From: Rhodanobacter sp. L36
GTDB lineage: Bacteria; Pseudomonadota; Gammaproteobacteria; Xanthomonadales; Rhodanobacteraceae
DNA length: 64,000 bases
Assembly: GCF_009765755.1 (NCBI RefSeq)
Contig: NZ_LMUV01000004.1
Coordinates: forward strand, 62,001-126,000
Reading direction: 5' to 3'
Shown one piece after another: positions 55,005-64,000 of the stretch (positions are counted from its first letter, which is position 1; the number at the start of each line of letters is the position of its first letter). The notes under the pieces are model-generated. The model was not told the DNA's origin. It saw only the letters and a program-made list of their open reading frames with translations, and ran no database searches. The position numbers and the translations under genes were made by a program.

Positions 55005-57482
55005 TCAGAGCTTGACACGCAATTCCATGCCCCACATGCGCGGCGGCGTGATGTTCGCGTACGGCGTGCCGAAAACGCTTTCGGTGATGTTGTTCACACC
55101 CGTCACGTAGCGGCGGTCGGCGAGGTTGGTGACATAAGCCGCCACGCCCCAGCGATCGCCCGGGGCGCGCCAGTCCAGCCGCGCGTCCGCGCGGTTCTGC
55201 GACGAGCCGACACTGAAGTTGGGGCTGATCTCGCAGGTGCCCTGCAGCTGAGAATCAAGATTGCAGCGCGACTTGCCGCGATACGCGTAGCTGAGGTCGA
55301 ACTCGAGTTCGCCGTTCGCCACGTTCTGCCATGTGTAGGCCATCGTGGTGGCGAACGACAGCTTCGGCTCCCCGGTGGGCTGGCCATTCAGGCTCACACC
55401 CGACGGCGCAATCGCATCGCGGTAGGTGGCATCGATGTACGCGCCTGTGAGGCCCAGGCGCAGTGCGCTTACCGGCTGCCACTGCATCTCGAGCTCCGCA
55501 CCACTGGCTTGCTGGTTGCTGCTGCTGACCAGATAGCGCGGCACGCCGGAACCTGCGCTGTTCGGATCGAGCGTCAGCGCCTGACGATTGTCGTAGCGGT
55601 AGTAATAGGTCGATGCGTTGAACAGCAGGTTCTGGTCGGGGAATACCGTCTTGATGCCGGCTTCGTAATTCCACACTTTTTCCGGCGCGAAGTGCGAGCC
55701 GATCTGCACGCTGTTGTAGCCGCCGGCCTTGTAGCCCTTGGTCACCGACACGTAGCCCATCGTGTCCGGTGTGAACTTGTAGTCGAGTACGGCGCGCGGG
55801 CTCAGGTCGTTCCAGCTGTCCTTGCTCTTGACCAGCACGCCGACCGGCGCGCCACTGGCGCCGTTGAAGATCAGGTTCTGGCTGAATGCGTCCAGCGCAC
55901 CTTGCGCTTCCGGCGGCAGCAGGTCATAGATCGGCACGCCGTCTACCGCATTGCTCTTGAGCGCGGCGATGGTCTGGTCGAACGCGTCCGCCTGACGCGG
56001 TGGATTGAACCAGGTGAACTCTTTCTGATCGCGGGTGAAGCGCACGCCAGTGGTCAGGTTGAGGCGGTCGTTCAAATGCCAGATCACGTCGCCGAATGCG
56101 GCGAACGCCTTGAAGTGGCCGGTGTTGTTGATCTGTTCGCGCCACGGATCGCCAAGTAGATTGAATGGAAGTCCAAACGACTGCAGTGCCTGGGTGATGT
56201 CGGCCAGCGGCGTGCCGGCGCCGAGCACGTTTTGCGCCAGCGTGTCGACGCTGTCGGTGAACACGTTGGTCTGGCTGGTCTGGCGCGCCTGCTCCTGGTA
56301 GTAGCTGGTGCCGGCGACCCAGTCGATCAGGTCCGTATTGCCGCTGAGTTTGAATTCCTGATACCAGCTGTTGTTGTGCTCGATGTTGGTGGTGTCGAGG
56401 TAGTCGACGATGTGATTGGTGCCGTCGTAATCGCCACGGTTGAACGTGTCGAAGTTGCGCCATGCGGTGGTGGAGGTGAGGCTGCCCCAGCTGAAGGAAT
56501 GATCGATCGACAGCGTCGAGCCATCGAAGCGCCGCGTTTCGGCCGCGCCCACCGCATCGTTGTAGAGCGGCGCATGCAGCGGGTTGAGATAGGTCGACGG
56601 GTCGGCCGGGAACGGCGCGCGTTGCTGCGGATCGTTTGACAGCGGCACCAGACCGAACGCCGGTTGCGGCGGCTGATTGAGTTTTTCGTGATCCCATGAC
56701 AGCAGAACACGTGTGTCGGGCGTGACGTTCCAGCGGTATGCGACCCGCGTGCCCCAATCGTTGTCCTTGCCGTAGGCCTTGCCGGTGGCGGCGTCTTTCA
56801 CCCAGCCGTCGCTCTGGTTGTCGAGCACGCTCACGCGCAGTGCCATGTCCTTGTTGATCGGCAGGTTGAGCAGCGCGTCTCCGTACTCGCGGCCGTAGTT
56901 GCCGAAACGCACGCGTGCTTTCGCCTCGAACTGGTCGCTCGGTTCGTTGGTGATGATCGAGATCGCGCCCGCCGCGGCGTTGCGGCCGAACAGCGTGCCT
57001 TGCGGACCCTTCAGCACTTCGATCCGCTTGATGTCGTTGAAAGCCAGCAGCGCACCGCCGGAGCGAGCGGCGTAGACGCCATCGATGTACACGCCGACGG
57101 CCGACTCGGTGCCGACGCCGAAATCATCGGTGCTGATGCCGCGCAATTCGTATCTCGGCTGGGTCGGCTGATCTGCGCTGGCCACAAGGCCCGGCACGAA
57201 CAGACTCATCTTGCTGAGGTCGGTGGCCGCCAACGTATCGATCTGTTTCGCGGTGACGATTTGCAGCGGAATCGGCACCGACTGCATTTCCTGGCTGCGG
57301 CTTTGCGCAGTCACCGTGATGTTGCCCAGCTGGGTGGTTTTTTTCGGTGCGGCATCGGCCGGTTTGGACGCATCCGGCGTCGTCGCGTTCTGCGCCGACA
57401 ATGGGCTGCAGGACAGCAGTGCGCCGCCACCGATCAGCAGTGCGCGCAGCGCGATGGAAAGTGGACGTTGACGCATGCTCAT
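55005..57482 (-). CDS. TonB-dependent receptor of the cytochrome/beta-helix module
   Basis: 825 residues from ATG 57482, with GGAG upstream; another in-frame ATG is at 57500. Signal peptide LSIALRALLIGGGALLSCSPLSAQ. The spacer is rich in Pro/Lys/Asp. The plug domain (about 55-170) has LGNITVTAQSRSQEMQSVPI, GISTDDFGVGTESAVGVYID and KGPQGTLFGRNAAAGAISI. The barrel ends with terminal Leu (GMELRVKL). The TonB box and plug pattern are those of the large sphingomonad/xanthomonad receptor group that imports sterols, aromatics, flavonoid-like or sugar compounds. It lacks a FecA-type signalling domain. It is flanked by the dehydrogenase (four bases) and the cytochrome gene (65 bases). Confidence 0.92.
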   Translation of the reverse strand: MSMRQRPLSIALRALLIGGGALLSCSPLSAQNATTPDASKPADAAPKKTTQLGNITVTAQSRSQEMQSVPIPLQIVTAKQIDTLAATDLSKMSLFVPGLVASADQPTQPRYELRGISTDDFGVGTESAVGVYIDGVYAARSGGALLAFNDIKRIEVLKGPQGTLFGRNAAAGAISIITNEPSDQFEAKARVRFGNYGREYGDALLNLPINKDMALRVSVLDNQSDGWVKDAATGKAYGKDNDWGTRVAYRWNVTPDTRVLLSWDHEKLNQPPQPAFGLVPLSNDPQQRAPFPADPSTYLNPLHAPLYNDAVGAAETRRFDGSTLSIDHSFSWGSLTSTTAWRNFDTFNRGDYDGTNHIVDYLDTTNIEHNNSWYQEFKLSGNTDLIDWVAGTSYYQEQARQTSQTNVFTDSVDTLAQNVLGAGTPLADITQALQSFGLPFNLLGDPWREQINNTGHFKAFAAFGDVIWHLNDRLNLTTGVRFTRDQKEFTWFNPPRQADAFDQTIAALKSNAVDGVPIYDLLPPEAQGALDAFSQNLIFNGASGAPVGVLVKSKDSWNDLSPRAVLDYKFTPDTMGYVSVTKGYKAGGYNSVQIGSHFAPEKVWNYEAGIKTVFPDQNLLFNASTYYYRYDNRQALTLDPNSAGSGVPRYLVSSSNQQASGAELEMQWQPVSALRLGLTGAYIDATYRDAIAPSGVSLNGQPTGEPKLSFATTMAYTWQNVANGELEFDLSYAYRGKSRCNLDSQLQGTCEISPNFSVGSSQNRADARLDWRAPGDRWGVAAYVTNLADRRYVTGVNNITESVFGTPYANITPPRMWGMELRVKL

Positions 57483-57547
57483 GCCGTGCTCCCCGTGCAT
57501 GGAGTGACCGCGATGCCTGATGACATCGCGGCGTTCTTGAATTGCTT

Positions 57548-58702
57548 TCAGTGAATGGCCACGCAGTCCCCCGACTGCGCCGCGATCCACGCCCTGATCA
57601 GTGCCACGCCTTCGCGGTGCACGGTGCTGCGGCCGATCTCGGGCATCATCACGCCCGGTTCCTTCGACGACAGCCGATACGGCAGGATCGAATCGTCGGG
57701 CTGGCCCGGCACGATGTCGAAGAAGTGATCGCCGGTGCCGCGACCCGCCGCGGTCGGCGGCTTGCACAGGCCAAGGTGGCGGTCCTCCGGCGTGCCGATG
57801 TCCAGTGTCAGGCCGGTGGTATTCGCAGCGCCGTTGCCGTTGTGGCAATGGCCGCAATTGATGTCGAGATAGGCGCGCGCGCGGGCATCCAGTGGCGCGT
57901 GCGGATCGGCCCAGTTGGCGTTGCGTGGCGCGCTGGTGGATGCCGGTGCACCGCTGAGATAACCGACTTTCATCAGATGCTCGAGCTGATTTTCGCCGCC
58001 TTCGGCGTACGCATAGTTCTTGTTGAGGTGTCGTGCCTTGAGGCCGATCGGATGGATCTTGCGGCTGATCCAGTCCTGCGCGTGACAACTCGCGCACTGG
58101 CTTTCGTCCGGCACCACGTAGTTGAAGTTTTCGCGCGTGTCGGCCACATCGACCAGGGTCAACGGAAGCACGGCGCCGGTGCGTGCGAGCGTGGCGTCGG
58201 TCTGTTCGTCGTTCCAGACGTAGGGCAATGCAGCCCAGCCATCCTTGCGACGAACCAGGATGCGCGTTTCGACCAGATGCACTTTCGACAGGTCGAGATT
58301 CTGACCGACGAAATCATGCGAGTAGTCGTCGGTGCGCGCGACATCGCCGGCGGCGTCCGTCTTCGCTTTCGGGTAATAAAAGGTCTTGCTGATGATGGTG
58401 CCGACCGGGAAGTCGAACGTATCGATCGCGTTGTAGGTGGCCGATGTGCCCGCCGGCATCCAGATCGTGCGCAACTTGTGTGCGTAGTCGGTGAACAGCG
58501 GCGTGTTGAGATCGTACGGCACCACGTCGGCATTGAGCTGCAACGCGCCGTCGCGCGCTTCGACCACATGCCAGTCGCTGAGCTTCGGCGGCCGACCATC
58601 GGCATGGAAATTCACCGCCGGCATCTCGCGATGGCAGGCGGTCAGCAACAGCACGAGCAAGGGCAGCGCGAACCGGATGGAACGAACGAACACTGGGGAC
58701 AC
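57548..58702 (-). CDS. SO2930-family diheme c-type cytochrome, lipoprotein
   Basis: 384 residues from GTG 58702, two bases after the stop of the beta-helix gene and preceded by GAAGG. No ATG start gives a signal peptide, whereas this one does (ALPLLVLLLTAC, lipobox Cys). Blocks: KLSDWHVVEARDGALQLNADVVPYDLNTPLFTDYA, WMPAGTSATYNAIDTFDFPVGTII, heme motifs CASCH (about 205) and CGHCH (about 283), and a C-terminal MMPEIGRSTVHREGVALI. This matches proteins named SO2930 family diheme c-type cytochrome, which are found next to parallel beta-helix proteins. Biochemical role is unknown; the hemes and outer-membrane neighbour suggest periplasmic oxidation of an imported compound. Confidence 0.9.
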   Translation of the reverse strand: MSPVFVRSIRFALPLLVLLLTACHREMPAVNFHADGRPPKLSDWHVVEARDGALQLNADVVPYDLNTPLFTDYAHKLRTIWMPAGTSATYNAIDTFDFPVGTIISKTFYYPKAKTDAAGDVARTDDYSHDFVGQNLDLSKVHLVETRILVRRKDGWAALPYVWNDEQTDATLARTGAVLPLTLVDVADTRENFNYVVPDESQCASCHAQDWISRKIHPIGLKARHLNKNYAYAEGGENQLEHLMKVGYLSGAPASTSAPRNANWADPHAPLDARARAYLDINCGHCHNGNGAANTTGLTLDIGTPEDRHLGLCKPPTAAGRGTGDHFFDIVPGQPDDSILPYRLSSKEPGVMMPEIGRSTVHREGVALIRAWIAAQSGDCVAIH

Positions 58703-58704
58703 GA

Positions 58705-59940
58705 TCAGACCTTCGGTTCCGGTGCGAGCACGACCGCAGGCAGATTGGGCAGCGTGCACTCGTACGGTTTGGTGTCGGTGGTCGGGCTCTTGTAATCGTG
58801 CGGACCGTCGGCGTTCAACACGCCGCTGACGTCCTTGATGCAGATGCGGTCGGCTGCCGGCGGCAATCCATTGACCAGCGCCTTCGGATCGCTGTAGCCG
58901 TCCCAGAGCACGTCAGGGAAATGGCCGTTGAATCCGTACACTGCTGTTTTCAGCGTCTTCAGCTTGATGCCGTCGGGCGAATCGCCGCCGCCCTTGAGCC
59001 GGTTGCCGTAGATGGAGATGCCTTTCGGATACGGGTTGTAGTCGGCCGCGACGCCGCGCTTGTTGTAGTAGTTGGTAGAGAAATAGCTGGAGACGATGAT
59101 GTTCGCGGTCTGGTTGTCGGCGATGTCGTTGTCGAAGATCTCCACCTTGTCGTTGGAGTTCACCACCACGCCGGAGCCGGCCGGCACGCTCGCCACGGCC
59201 GCACCCTTGGCGGCGAAATTGCCGGTGTTGTTGGCGATCACCTTGTTCTTGAACACGCGGCTGGCGTGCCCGGCCTGCGACAGGTTGGGCATGTTGAAGA
59301 TCAGGATGCCGCCGGTGTTGTTGGTGGCGGCGTTGTCGTGCACATCGGCGTTGACCGAGTTCTCGATTTCGATGCCGGCCACGTTGCGCTCGGCGCGATT
59401 GCGGCGCACGACGATGTTGTTCGACTGGCCGACATAGATGCCGGCGTCGGATGCGCCGATCACCACCGAATCCTCGATCAGCACGTTCTGTGTCTTCACC
59501 GGATACAGGCCGTAGGCGCCGTTGGTGGTCTTGGGGCCGTCGGTCCATTCCACGCGCACGCCGTGGATGGTGATGTTCTTGCCCTGGTTGATCTTCAGCG
59601 CGTCGCCCTTGGTGTCTTCGAGCGCCAGATTTTCGATGGTGAAGTCGTTGGCGTTGACCAGCAGGCCTTCCGGTCCGCTGATCTGGTCCTTGAACGACAG
59701 CACGGTCTTGTCCATGCCGGCGCCGCGGATGGTGACGCCATCGGTGCGCAGGCTGAGTCCGCGCGCGAGGTGATAGTGGCCGGCGGGAATGTCGATCACG
59801 CTGCCGGCCTTGGCGTCGAGCAATTGTTCCTGCAGCTTCGATTCGAAGCTGGCATCCCCGGAACTCTGCGGTGCGGCGTCATGCTTGCCGCAGCCGGCGA
59901 GAGCCACGCCGATGGCACAGGTGATGAGCAGTTTGCGCAT
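58705..59940 (-). CDS. Parallel beta-helix lipoprotein (partner of SO2930-type cytochromes)
   Basis: 411 residues from ATG 59940 (MRKLLITCAIGVALAGC, lipobox Cys17). The body is a right-handed parallel beta-helix built from repeated strand-turn units (NDFTIENLALEDTKGDALKI, KNITIHGVRVEWTD, QNVLIEDSVVIGASDAGIYVG, NIVVRRNRAERNVAGIEIE). The helix then breaks into NYYNKRGVAADYNPYPKGISIYGN. The C-terminal 70 residues are less regular and contain paired Cys (RICIKDV, YECTLPNL). Such folds often bind or cleave polysaccharides, but no catalytic Asp/Asn cluster is visible. It is two bases upstream of the cytochrome gene, so the two are cotranscribed. Confidence 0.88.
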   Translation of the reverse strand: MRKLLITCAIGVALAGCGKHDAAPQSSGDASFESKLQEQLLDAKAGSVIDIPAGHYHLARGLSLRTDGVTIRGAGMDKTVLSFKDQISGPEGLLVNANDFTIENLALEDTKGDALKINQGKNITIHGVRVEWTDGPKTTNGAYGLYPVKTQNVLIEDSVVIGASDAGIYVGQSNNIVVRRNRAERNVAGIEIENSVNADVHDNAATNNTGGILIFNMPNLSQAGHASRVFKNKVIANNTGNFAAKGAAVASVPAGSGVVVNSNDKVEIFDNDIADNQTANIIVSSYFSTNYYNKRGVAADYNPYPKGISIYGNRLKGGGDSPDGIKLKTLKTAVYGFNGHFPDVLWDGYSDPKALVNGLPPAADRICIKDVSGVLNADGPHDYKSPTTDTKPYECTLPNLPAVVLAPEPKV

Positions 59941-60071
59941 GTTGTCGATCCCCATTCGGCGTGCTGTCGCAGTGCCTTGCACTGTCACCCAAAGCGCCGG
60001 ATGGGGGGAGGGCAAAACGGCCAGCACATGGGGGGCAAATCGGCCACGCGCGATATCGCGCGACGGATGGC

Positions 60072-61151
60072 TCAGGCCGCGCTGAGGCGTGCTTCCTGGG
60101 GTGCCATGCCGGTCCAGCGTTTGAACGCGCGGCGGAATTCGCGTGGGTCGTTGAAACCCACTTCACCGCCGACCTGCGCCACGCTCAACGAGCCGGCCTG
60201 CAACAGTTCCAGCGCGAGCTCGGTGCGCACGCGATCGTGGATTTCGCGGAACACACGCCCGCTGTCGGCAAGGCGGCGGCGCAGCGAACGTTCGCTGAGA
60301 TTGAGCGTGCGGGCGATCTCGGCCACCGTCGGCGGCTGGCGCAGGCGACTGCGCAACAACCGCTCCACCGCCACCACGATTTCCTGCCGCGCGCCCTCGC
60401 CATGATCCTGCTGCACGCACAGCGCGAGAGCCTGTCGTGCGGTCAGCGGATTGTGTCCGGCCAGTTCCTGCTGCAACCAGCGGCTGTCGACGCGCACGCG
60501 ATTGCATTGCGCACCGAAGCGGATCGGGCACTGGAACACGTTTTCGTAAGCTCGCGCGTACGTTGGCGCCGGGTAGGTCAGGTCGAGGCCGGTCGGCCGG
60601 AATGTCGGCCCGAGTAGTTGGCGCGCCATCACCAGCGAACTGGCGAACAGCTCCTCGCAGAGAAACGGCAGCAAGGCGGTTTCGTTGAAGCGCGGCCACA
60701 CCATCAACGCGACTTCGTGCTCATCGATCGCTTCGAACGTCACATCAAGCAGTGCGCCGCAAACTTTGTGGTGCTCGATACCCACGCGCATCGCATCACC
60801 GAAAGTGCGCGCGGTGGTCATCGCCAGGCCAAGCAGGCCAAAGCTCCCGGGGGTTTCGCTGCCGCCGATCTGCAGACCGATGTCGGGTTCGACAAAACTG
60901 CGCAGCGCGCGACTTATCACCATGCTGGCCTGGCGATAGGACACGCGCAACGAAGGATCGCTGAGCTGGCCGCGCTGCAGCCCCAATCCGGCAAACCAGC
61001 CATCGCACGGCAATCCGCGTCGTACGGCCTGCTGGCTCAGGTAGAGCAGCACGTTCGGTGGAATGTCGGCCACGGTGTAGCGTGCATCGGTTGCGGCCGG
61101 ATGCTGCACAACGTGCGATGGATTGCCGGGCAATTCGGCAGGACGCGCCAT
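60072..61151 (-). CDS. AraC-family transcriptional activator
   Basis: 359 residues. Residues 30-220 match the arabinose-binding-like sensor domain (SYRQASMVISRALRSFVEPDIGLQIGG, FGLLGLAMTTARTFGDAMRVGIEHH, NALLPF region). The C-terminal two helix-turn-helix motifs are at about 260-345: PTVAEIARTLNLSERSLRRRLADSGRVFREIHDRVR and LSVAQVGGEVGFNDPREFRRAFKRWTGMAPQEAR. This is the OruR/ArgR-like subgroup with a ligand sensor. It is 131 bases upstream of the beta-helix gene on the same strand and is the likely activator of the module. Between it and putA lies a terminator. Confidence 0.92.
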   Translation of the reverse strand: MARPAELPGNPSHVVQHPAATDARYTVADIPPNVLLYLSQQAVRRGLPCDGWFAGLGLQRGQLSDPSLRVSYRQASMVISRALRSFVEPDIGLQIGGSETPGSFGLLGLAMTTARTFGDAMRVGIEHHKVCGALLDVTFEAIDEHEVALMVWPRFNETALLPFLCEELFASSLVMARQLLGPTFRPTGLDLTYPAPTYARAYENVFQCPIRFGAQCNRVRVDSRWLQQELAGHNPLTARQALALCVQQDHGEGARQEIVVAVERLLRSRLRQPPTVAEIARTLNLSERSLRRRLADSGRVFREIHDRVRTELALELLQAGSLSVAQVGGEVGFNDPREFRRAFKRWTGMAPQEARLSAA

Positions 61152-61244
61152 GATCCAGTCCTCCCCAGACTGACCGGCGACAACTAGCCGGCTAGGCGCT
61201 TTCTATAGCATGCGGCCGTCGCCCGGCATGGCGCGGCGCACAAC

Positions 61245-61269
61245 GCGAACCCGCTGCTTGCGGGTTCGC
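61245..61269 (-). terminator. Terminator-like hairpin downstream of putA
   Basis: GCGAACCCGC and GCGGGTTCGC form a perfect 10-bp stem with a TGCTT loop, about 20 bases beyond the putA stop. On the minus strand GTTGTG follows, a weak T tract. Confidence 0.6.
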
Positions 61270-61287
61270 ATCAAGCAACCGATTCGC

Positions 61288-64000
61288 TCATTCGCCGATG
61301 GTCAGCAGCGAGGCATTGCCGCCCGCAGCCGTGGTGTTGATGGTGAGCGTGCGTTCGTTGGCGAAGCGCAGCAGGTAGTGCGGGCCGCCGGCCTTGGGGC
61401 CGGTGCCGGAAAGATTCTCGCCGCCGAACGGCTGCACGCCGACCACCGCGCCGATCTGGTTGCGGTTGACGTAGCAGTTGCCGACGCGTGCGTGGCTGGC
61501 AATGTAATCGACGGTGTCGTTGATGCGGCTGTGGATGCCGAGCGTGAGGCCGTAGCCGGTGGCATTGATCTGTTCGACCACCTTGTCCAGCTCGCTGCCT
61601 TTCCAGCGGATCACGTGCAGCACCGGGCCGAACACTTCGCGGGTCAATGTGGAGAGGGACGGAATTTCGTAGGCGCGCGGCGCAAAGAAGGTGCCGTGAT
61701 CGGTGAGCGCAGCATCGAGCGGAACTTCGGCGATTTTTTTCGCTTCCTTGTCCATGCGCGCGGCGTGGTCGACCAGGATTTTTTTCGCGTCCTCGTCGAT
61801 CACCGGGCCGACGTCGGTGGAGAGCTGGCCCGGATCGCCCACCTTCAATTCAGCCATCGCGCCGGCGAGCATTGCGCAGACCTTGTCGGCGATGTCTTCC
61901 TGCACGAACAGCACGCGCGCGGCGGAGCAGCGTTGACCGGCGGACTGGAACGCCGAAGCGATCACGTCCTTGACGATCTGCTCGGGCAGTGCGGAGGAGT
62001 CGGCGATCATTGCGTTCTGGCCGCCGGTCTCTGCGATCAGCGCGGCGATCGGCGCGTTACGCGCGGCCAATGCGCGGTTGATCGCCCAGGCCGTGTCGGT
62101 GGAACCGGTGAAGGCCACGCCGGAGACGCGCGGATCTTTCGTCAATGCAACACCGACCACGGCGCCGTCGCCGGGCAGATATTGCAGCACGTCCGTCGGC
62201 ACGCCGGCATCGTGCAGCAGCTTGATCGCGGCGTGTCCGATCAGCGACGTCTGCTCGGCCGGCTTGGCGATCACCGCATTGCCGGCGGCAAGCGCCGCGC
62301 TGACCTGGCCCAAGAAAATCGCCAGCGGGAAATTCCATGGGCTGATGCACACGAATACGCCGCGGCCGTTGAGGAACAACTGGTTGCTCTCGCCGGTCGG
62401 GCCGGGCAGGTTTTCCGGCTGGCCGAACAGACGCCGGGCCATCGTCGCGTAATAACGCAGGAAGTCCGCGGCCTCGCGGATTTCCGCGATCGCGTCGGGC
62501 AGGCCTTTGCCCGCTTCGCGCACGCATAGCGCGATGAATTCACCGCGGCGGGCTTCCAGTTGATCGGCGGCGTGTTCGAGAATCGCGGCGCGGCTGGCGG
62601 CCGGCAGACGATCCCAGCCGAACTGCGCGGCAACGGCATTGGCCAGCGCCTTGTCGACCGTCGCGGCGTCGGCGCTGACATAGCTGCCCACCACCTGGCG
62701 ACGATCGGCGGGATTGGTCACCTGCACAGTCGGGCCGTTGGCGGTTGCGCCCGGCACCAGCGGCGCGGTATTCCACGGGCCAGCATTCGCGTTGACGACT
62801 TCGGCCATCGCTTTCAGTTCGTTGTCATTGGAGAAATTGACGCCCATGGAATTCTTCCTGGATACCGGATTTGAATGCAGCGCGGACGCAGCATTGTCAG
62901 CGTAGAGATTCACCGGCAACGGAATGCGCGGATGAGGGATCGAAGCGAACGAGCGCACGGTTTCGCACGGGTCGGCCACCAGTTCGCGCACCGGCACGCT
63001 CTCGTCGACGACGCGATTGACGAAGCTGGTATTGGCGCCGTTCTCCAGCAGGCGGCGCACGAGATACGGCAGCAGATCTTCATGCGTGCCGACCGGTGCG
63101 TAGACGCGGCACGGCACGTTGAGGTTCTGCGGACCGATCACTTCGGCGTACAGATCCGTGCCCATGCCGTGCAGGCGCTGGTATTCGTACGGACGGCCCT
63201 GCGCGAGGTGATGCACCGCCGCGATGGTATGTGCGTTGTGCGTGGCGAACTGCGGATAGATCAACTCGTTGCCGGCACTGAACAAACGACGCGCGCAGGC
63301 GAGGTAGGACACGTCGGTGTTCGGCTTGCGTGTGTAGACCGGATATCCGCTCAGGCCGGTTTCCTGCGCGCGCTTGATTTCGGCATCCCAGTACGCGCCC
63401 TTCACCAGCCGCACGTACCAGCGACGATTCGCCGCACGCGCGGTTTCGATCAGCCAGTCGATCACGAACGGCGTGCGCTTGGCATAGGCCTGCACCACGA
63501 TCCCCAGGCCGTTCCAGCCTTGCAGCGACGGATGGGCGAACACGTCGCCGATGATGTCCAGCGACAGCTCAAGTCGATCGGCTTCCTCCGCATCGACCGA
63601 CAGCGCGATGCCGTACTTCATCGCCAGCTGCGAAAGCTCCAGCAGTTTCTCGGTGAGCTCGCGGCGAGCGCGTTCGCGCTTGGCGACTTCGTAGCGCGGA
63701 TGCAGCGCAGACAATTTCACCGAAATCGACGGCGCGTCGGTGTGGTTGGCGAACGGGCCGCGCGCGCCGATGGCGGCGATCGCATTGCGGTAATCCTGCT
63801 GGTAGCGCTCGGCGGTTTCGCTGGTGAGCGCGGACTCGCCGAGCATGTCGTAGGAATAGCGGTACACCGCGTATTCCTTTTTCGCGCAACGGTCCAGCGC
63901 CTCGCCAATGGTGCGGCCCATCACGAACTGATGGCCCATGATGCGCATCGCCTGACGCACCGCCAGGCGGATCGCCGGCTCGCCTGCGCGGCCCACCAAT
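61288..64000 (-). CDS. putA: Bifunctional proline dehydrogenase/L-glutamate-semialdehyde dehydrogenase PutA, 5' truncated
   Basis: The reading frame runs off the right edge, so about 904 residues of the C-terminal part are present. The proline dehydrogenase barrel is recognised by SVDAEEADRLELSLDIIG, VKGAYWDAEIKRAQETG, FATHNAHT and YEYQRLHGMGTDLY. The aldehyde dehydrogenase domain follows from about fragment residue 410: SPWNFPLAIFLGQVSAAL, ETGGQNAMIADSSA and GQRCSAARVL with the nucleophile Cys (about 690). It ends GGNASLLTIGE, without the long C-terminal domain of E. coli PutA, so it is a short type. Reaction: proline to glutamate via P5C, feeding electrons to the quinone pool. Whether a DNA-binding N-terminus exists lies outside the window. 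Confidence 0.97.
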   Translation of the reverse strand, partial: LVGRAGEPAIRLAVRQAMRIMGHQFVMGRTIGEALDRCAKKEYAVYRYSYDMLGESALTSETAERYQQDYRNAIAAIGARGPFANHTDAPSISVKLSALHPRYEVAKRERARRELTEKLLELSQLAMKYGIALSVDAEEADRLELSLDIIGDVFAHPSLQGWNGLGIVVQAYAKRTPFVIDWLIETARAANRRWYVRLVKGAYWDAEIKRAQETGLSGYPVYTRKPNTDVSYLACARRLFSAGNELIYPQFATHNAHTIAAVHHLAQGRPYEYQRLHGMGTDLYAEVIGPQNLNVPCRVYAPVGTHEDLLPYLVRRLLENGANTSFVNRVVDESVPVRELVADPCETVRSFASIPHPRIPLPVNLYADNAASALHSNPVSRKNSMGVNFSNDNELKAMAEVVNANAGPWNTAPLVPGATANGPTVQVTNPADRRQVVGSYVSADAATVDKALANAVAAQFGWDRLPAASRAAILEHAADQLEARRGEFIALCVREAGKGLPDAIAEIREAADFLRYYATMARRLFGQPENLPGPTGESNQLFLNGRGVFVCISPWNFPLAIFLGQVSAALAAGNAVIAKPAEQTSLIGHAAIKLLHDAGVPTDVLQYLPGDGAVVGVALTKDPRVSGVAFTGSTDTAWAINRALAARNAPIAALIAETGGQNAMIADSSALPEQIVKDVIASAFQSAGQRCSAARVLFVQEDIADKVCAMLAGAMAELKVGDPGQLSTDVGPVIDEDAKKILVDHAARMDKEAKKIAEVPLDAALTDHGTFFAPRAYEIPSLSTLTREVFGPVLHVIRWKGSELDKVVEQINATGYGLTLGIHSRINDTVDYIASHARVGNCYVNRNQIGAVVGVQPFGGENLSGTGPKAGGPHYLLRFANERTLTINTTAAGGNASLLTIGE

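Noticed and set aside
57501-58097. A 200-codon upstream extension of the TonB receptor into the cytochrome gene
   Set aside because: A signal peptide begins at 57482 with a ribosome site upstream. The extension overlaps the cytochrome gene in another frame and has no protein-like features.

Overview
This is a high-GC, gene-dense chromosomal window with no rRNA, tRNA, CRISPR array, insertion sequence or prophage that I could see. The gene set suggests a Gram-negative gammaproteobacterium of the Lysobacterales (Xanthomonadales), most likely Rhodanobacteraceae (Dyella/Rhodanobacter-like). The clues are a type II secretin, TonB-dependent receptors, paired DsbA proteins beside a cytochrome c4, a plant-type glutaminyl cyclase, YcgL, EcsC and a short PutA. 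The family assignment is inference; the individual genes are read from the translated sequence.

Layout. 1-5.8 kb: 3' end of a GspD-like secretin, the helicase HrpB, and an FAD monooxygenase divergent from an ArsR-type regulator. 5.9-9.9 kb: a DUF2167 protein and a secreted S53 (sedolisin) protease with PKD and two PPC domains, followed by the largest gene-free stretch (about 0.8 kb), which holds a CRP/Clp-like site. 10.7-16.0 kb: an FAD flavoprotein, then a leftward block of an ArsR repressor, a cupin-DUF2867 protein, DbpA and glutaminyl cyclase. 16.1-20.3 kb: folB-folK, then the circularly permuted ATP-grasp and alpha-E genes facing the proteasome-like protease Anbu. 20.5-25.4 kb: a membrane protein, pteridine reductase, an EcsC protein with a histone-like tail, and a TonB-dependent receptor behind a perfect Zur-like palindrome.

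25.5-37.9 kb: mostly envelope and housekeeping genes. These are a MidA-like methyltransferase, an LTA-synthase-type phosphoglycerol transferase, CCA-adding enzyme, a TPR sulfotransferase, a complex I NDUFA9-like protein, the lytic transglycosylase Slt, a GH17 membrane protein, and a coupled EEP phosphatase/small membrane protein pair. 38.0-43.6 kb: cytochrome c4 with two DsbA-type lipoproteins, EngB, free methionine-R-sulfoxide reductase, and a TMEM175-like channel coupled to bioD. 43.8-53.5 kb: M3 peptidase, a CPA2 antiporter, a giant membrane-anchored ankyrin protein, YcgL and a FadL-type porin.

53.6-61.2 kb is the most interesting region. An aldehyde dehydrogenase, a TonB-dependent receptor, an SO2930-type diheme cytochrome lipoprotein, a parallel beta-helix lipoprotein and an AraC regulator all lie on the minus strand and are almost contiguous. 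They look like one uptake-and-oxidation module of unknown substrate. The window ends inside putA, which is cut at its 5' end. Intrinsic terminators are clear after the S53 protease, the Zur-box receptor, the M3 peptidase, the FadL gene and the flavoprotein. Hairpins without a T tract sit at three convergent junctions.
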